DNA from: Acinetobacter nosocomialis NIPH 2119
GTDB taxonomy: Bacteria > Pseudomonadota > Gammaproteobacteria > Pseudomonadales > Moraxellaceae
NCBI RefSeq assembly: GCF_000368085.1
Contig: NZ_KB849239.1
Location: forward strand, 1,645,082-1,709,081
Reading direction: 5' to 3'
Length of the DNA stretch: 64,000 nucleotides
The position numbers and the translations under genes were made by a program. Shown in pieces: positions 62,532 to 64,000 of the stretch. How positions within the stretch are numbered: the stretch's first letter is position 1; the number at the start of each line of letters is the position of its first letter. The notes below the pieces were generated by a model that searched no databases, had not been told where the DNA came from, and was given only the letters and a program-made list of their open reading frames with translations.

Positions 62532-64000
62532 TTATTTAAACTTAAAATTCATAGGATTAAGAGCAGTCTCTGTATTTTTCGAGTCTTGGGCCCTTAATGG
62601 ATTTACATTTAATCCGCTGGTAACTGGAGCAACGGGGTTAGTTTTCCCATGCATCCATCCTTGCCCTGTCGAACTTTGGCTTAAAACCTTAGAAGAAAAA
62701 TTGGTCAATTGACTCGTTAAATGTGATTCAACACCTTGTTGCACCATCGGCAACAATGCGCTTGCACCATTTTCTTTTAATTGCTTAGCAGTATCGATAG
62801 TTCTCATAATTGAACTTGGATTTGTGAATGTTTGACCTAAAGCTTTTTTAGCTTCTGTCACTGCACCTTTCAAAACACTATCTGCTTTACCCATTAAAGT
62901 TTGAGCACTTGTATCATTATCACTTGGCCACATAGGAGGACGCTTAAAATCACTAGCCTCATCCCAAGGATTACGCTTATCTTCTTCAAATATAACTTTG
63001 GCTGAACCTGTAGCTAACCCCGAAACACGAACAAAACCTTTATCATCCAGTTGTCCTTTGAACTGTTTCCCTAACGAATCAGTCACTGTATAACCGCCTT
63101 GTTTAACAAACTCACCATGTGCATATTCATGGAACAACTCAAGTACGCCTTGCCCACGTTTTGGTGGTGGTGGCAAACTAGATTGAACACTTGCGGATGC
63201 GCCGCCTTGGAACACATGCTGTCCGGCATTGACCTGAAATTTCCCGCCAGTTTTCGGAAAGATTCCTGAACCATTTAAGGTAATTTGTGAACTTGCACCA
63301 GTAATTACAATTTCTTTAGGACTACTAATTTCAATCCTATCTTCTGTCGAAGAAATGGTAATACCTTTATTAGCAAGCACATCTAAAGCATCTGACTGGG
63401 CTTGTATTTCTACCTTGCCTTGTGCAGCGACCGCTTTTAGTCCGCTCTGAGCAGCAAAAAGGCTGAGCCTATTTTGGGCATGTGCAATCACATTTTTTTG
63501 AGTACTTATATTAATGCTGTCTCCAGCAATCTGATTGATTTGTGCATCAGCCGAGATATGAATATCCTCGGACGTACTCAAAGCTATGCCATCTGGGGAA
63601 CTTAAAAGCAGTAAAGCTTTTTCAAATTTAGCGATTTGCTGCTGAATTTGTGAGGCAAAATCTTTTAACTGTTCAATCGATTCTATTTCATCGGTTTTCT
63701 GGTTTTTAGCGATGTCACTCAGTGCTTTACTATTCGTTTGACTACCCTCAAGTTGCTTTTTCGCAACTTCGGCATCAAGGTGTTCACCTTTGGCATTATC
63801 CTGTTTATGGGTAGACACCAATAAACCTTGGCCCGCGCGCAAAGCTCCCCATTGGTCCGTACGCAGTTCAAAACCCTCTCCGCGGTCTTCACTTTCCGCT
63901 TTATCTTTAGGATGACTGAGTTTCCCCAGATTTAACTGGCTTGCACCATGACTGCTTTGTAGCTGGGTACTAATTTGCCCCGGTGTATCATCAAATCTGA
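62532..64000 (-). CDS. vgrG: VgrG (TssI) spike protein, C-terminal part (runs off right edge)
   Basis: The frame is open from 64000 to the stop at 62532, so the N-terminal gp27/gp5 part lies outside the window. Visible: DUF2345 (ELRTDQWGALRAGQGLLVST), repeated beta-helix strands (SSPKEIVITGASSQITLNGS) and a ~200-residue C-terminal extension (SGIFPKTGGKFQVNAGQHVF, then helical). It lies 20 bp before rhs, so the extension probably binds the Rhs N-terminus. The internal TTG at ~63842 is not a real start. Confidence 0.9.
   Translation of the reverse strand, partial: RFDDTPGQISTQLQSSHGASQLNLGKLSHPKDKAESEDRGEGFELRTDQWGALRAGQGLLVSTHKQDNAKGEHLDAEVAKKQLEGSQTNSKALSDIAKNQKTDEIESIEQLKDFASQIQQQIAKFEKALLLLSSPDGIALSTSEDIHISADAQINQIAGDSINISTQKNVIAHAQNRLSLFAAQSGLKAVAAQGKVEIQAQSDALDVLANKGITISSTEDRIEISSPKEIVITGASSQITLNGSGIFPKTGGKFQVNAGQHVFQGGASASVQSSLPPPPKRGQGVLELFHEYAHGEFVKQGGYTVTDSLGKQFKGQLDDKGFVRVSGLATGSAKVIFEEDKRNPWDEASDFKRPPMWPSDNDTSAQTLMGKADSVLKGAVTEAKKALGQTFTNPSSIMRTIDTAKQLKENGASALLPMVQQGVESHLTSQLTNFSSKVLSQSSTGQGWMHGKTNPVAPVTSGLNVNPLRAQDSKNTETALNPMNFKFK

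Noticed and set aside
1..64000. tRNA, rRNA, CRISPR arrays, integrase or complete IS elements
   Set aside because: Scanned for typical tRNA arms, repeat-spacer patterns and transposase or integrase motifs; nothing convincing seen.

Overview
The window is about 64 kb of a low-GC gammaproteobacterial chromosome, most likely Acinetobacter and probably the calcoaceticus-baumannii complex. The evidence is a type VI secretion (T6SS) operon with the Acinetobacter-specific order asaA-tssB-tssC-hcp-tssE-tssF-tssG, the codon and base composition, and the accessory genes. I saw no tRNA, rRNA, CRISPR array or intact insertion sequence.

Layout. 1-7165: left part of the T6SS operon (minus strand), cut by the window edge. 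7166-8245: AT-rich non-coding gap. 8246-10975: LysR regulator, divergent MFS exporter and a small coupled gene. 10998-22771: a guanidine-nitrogen cluster with ABC transporter, NikR-like regulator, a 41-residue upstream ORF, allophanate hydrolase, urea/guanidine carboxylase, two carboxyguanidine-deiminase-type subunits and a guanidine-I riboswitch. An HxlR/oxidoreductase pair sits inside it. Three promoters of this cluster have sigma-54 -24/-12 elements (GG-N10-GC), and each lies beside a pair of GTATTAC-type half-sites exactly 21 bp apart. This points to one regulon under nitrogen control and the local NikR-like protein. 22899-27670: alcohol dehydrogenase, alpha/beta hydrolase, AraC, SRPBCC and TetR genes.

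27671-30235 is a small island: a C4-antisense-RNA-like structured element, then two perfect 123-bp direct repeats enclosing structured sequence, then a stand-alone reverse transcriptase. It resembles an RT-plus-ncRNA defence system but does not fit retrons, DGRs or group II introns. 30236-39222: CLC-family channel, a 5-oxoprolinase-type cluster with its own biotin carboxylase and an NRAMP-like transporter lacking the metal motifs, and a LysR regulator.

39313-42823: a copper-type RiPP ('bufferin'/Hvf) operon with ECF sigma and anti-sigma factors and a divergent DoxX gene; both promoters share TGTAA-N17-CGWCTAA. 42820-44653: SDR-like and DUF4424 genes. 44848-51865: two divergent, tightly packed four-gene sets (HAD phosphatase, esterase, two SMR/EamA subunits; OmpV/MipA, aminotransferase, GNAT, ureohydrolase-like), an unassigned biosynthesis and transport locus.

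52508-64000: the 3' part of vgrG, an Rhs effector with an HNH-type C-terminal toxin and its immunity gene, followed by a graveyard of displaced Rhs C-terminal toxin/immunity cassettes. Some are intact, some frameshifted, and immunity genes tend to outlast toxins. Together with the left-hand operon this gives both the T6SS machine and its effectors.
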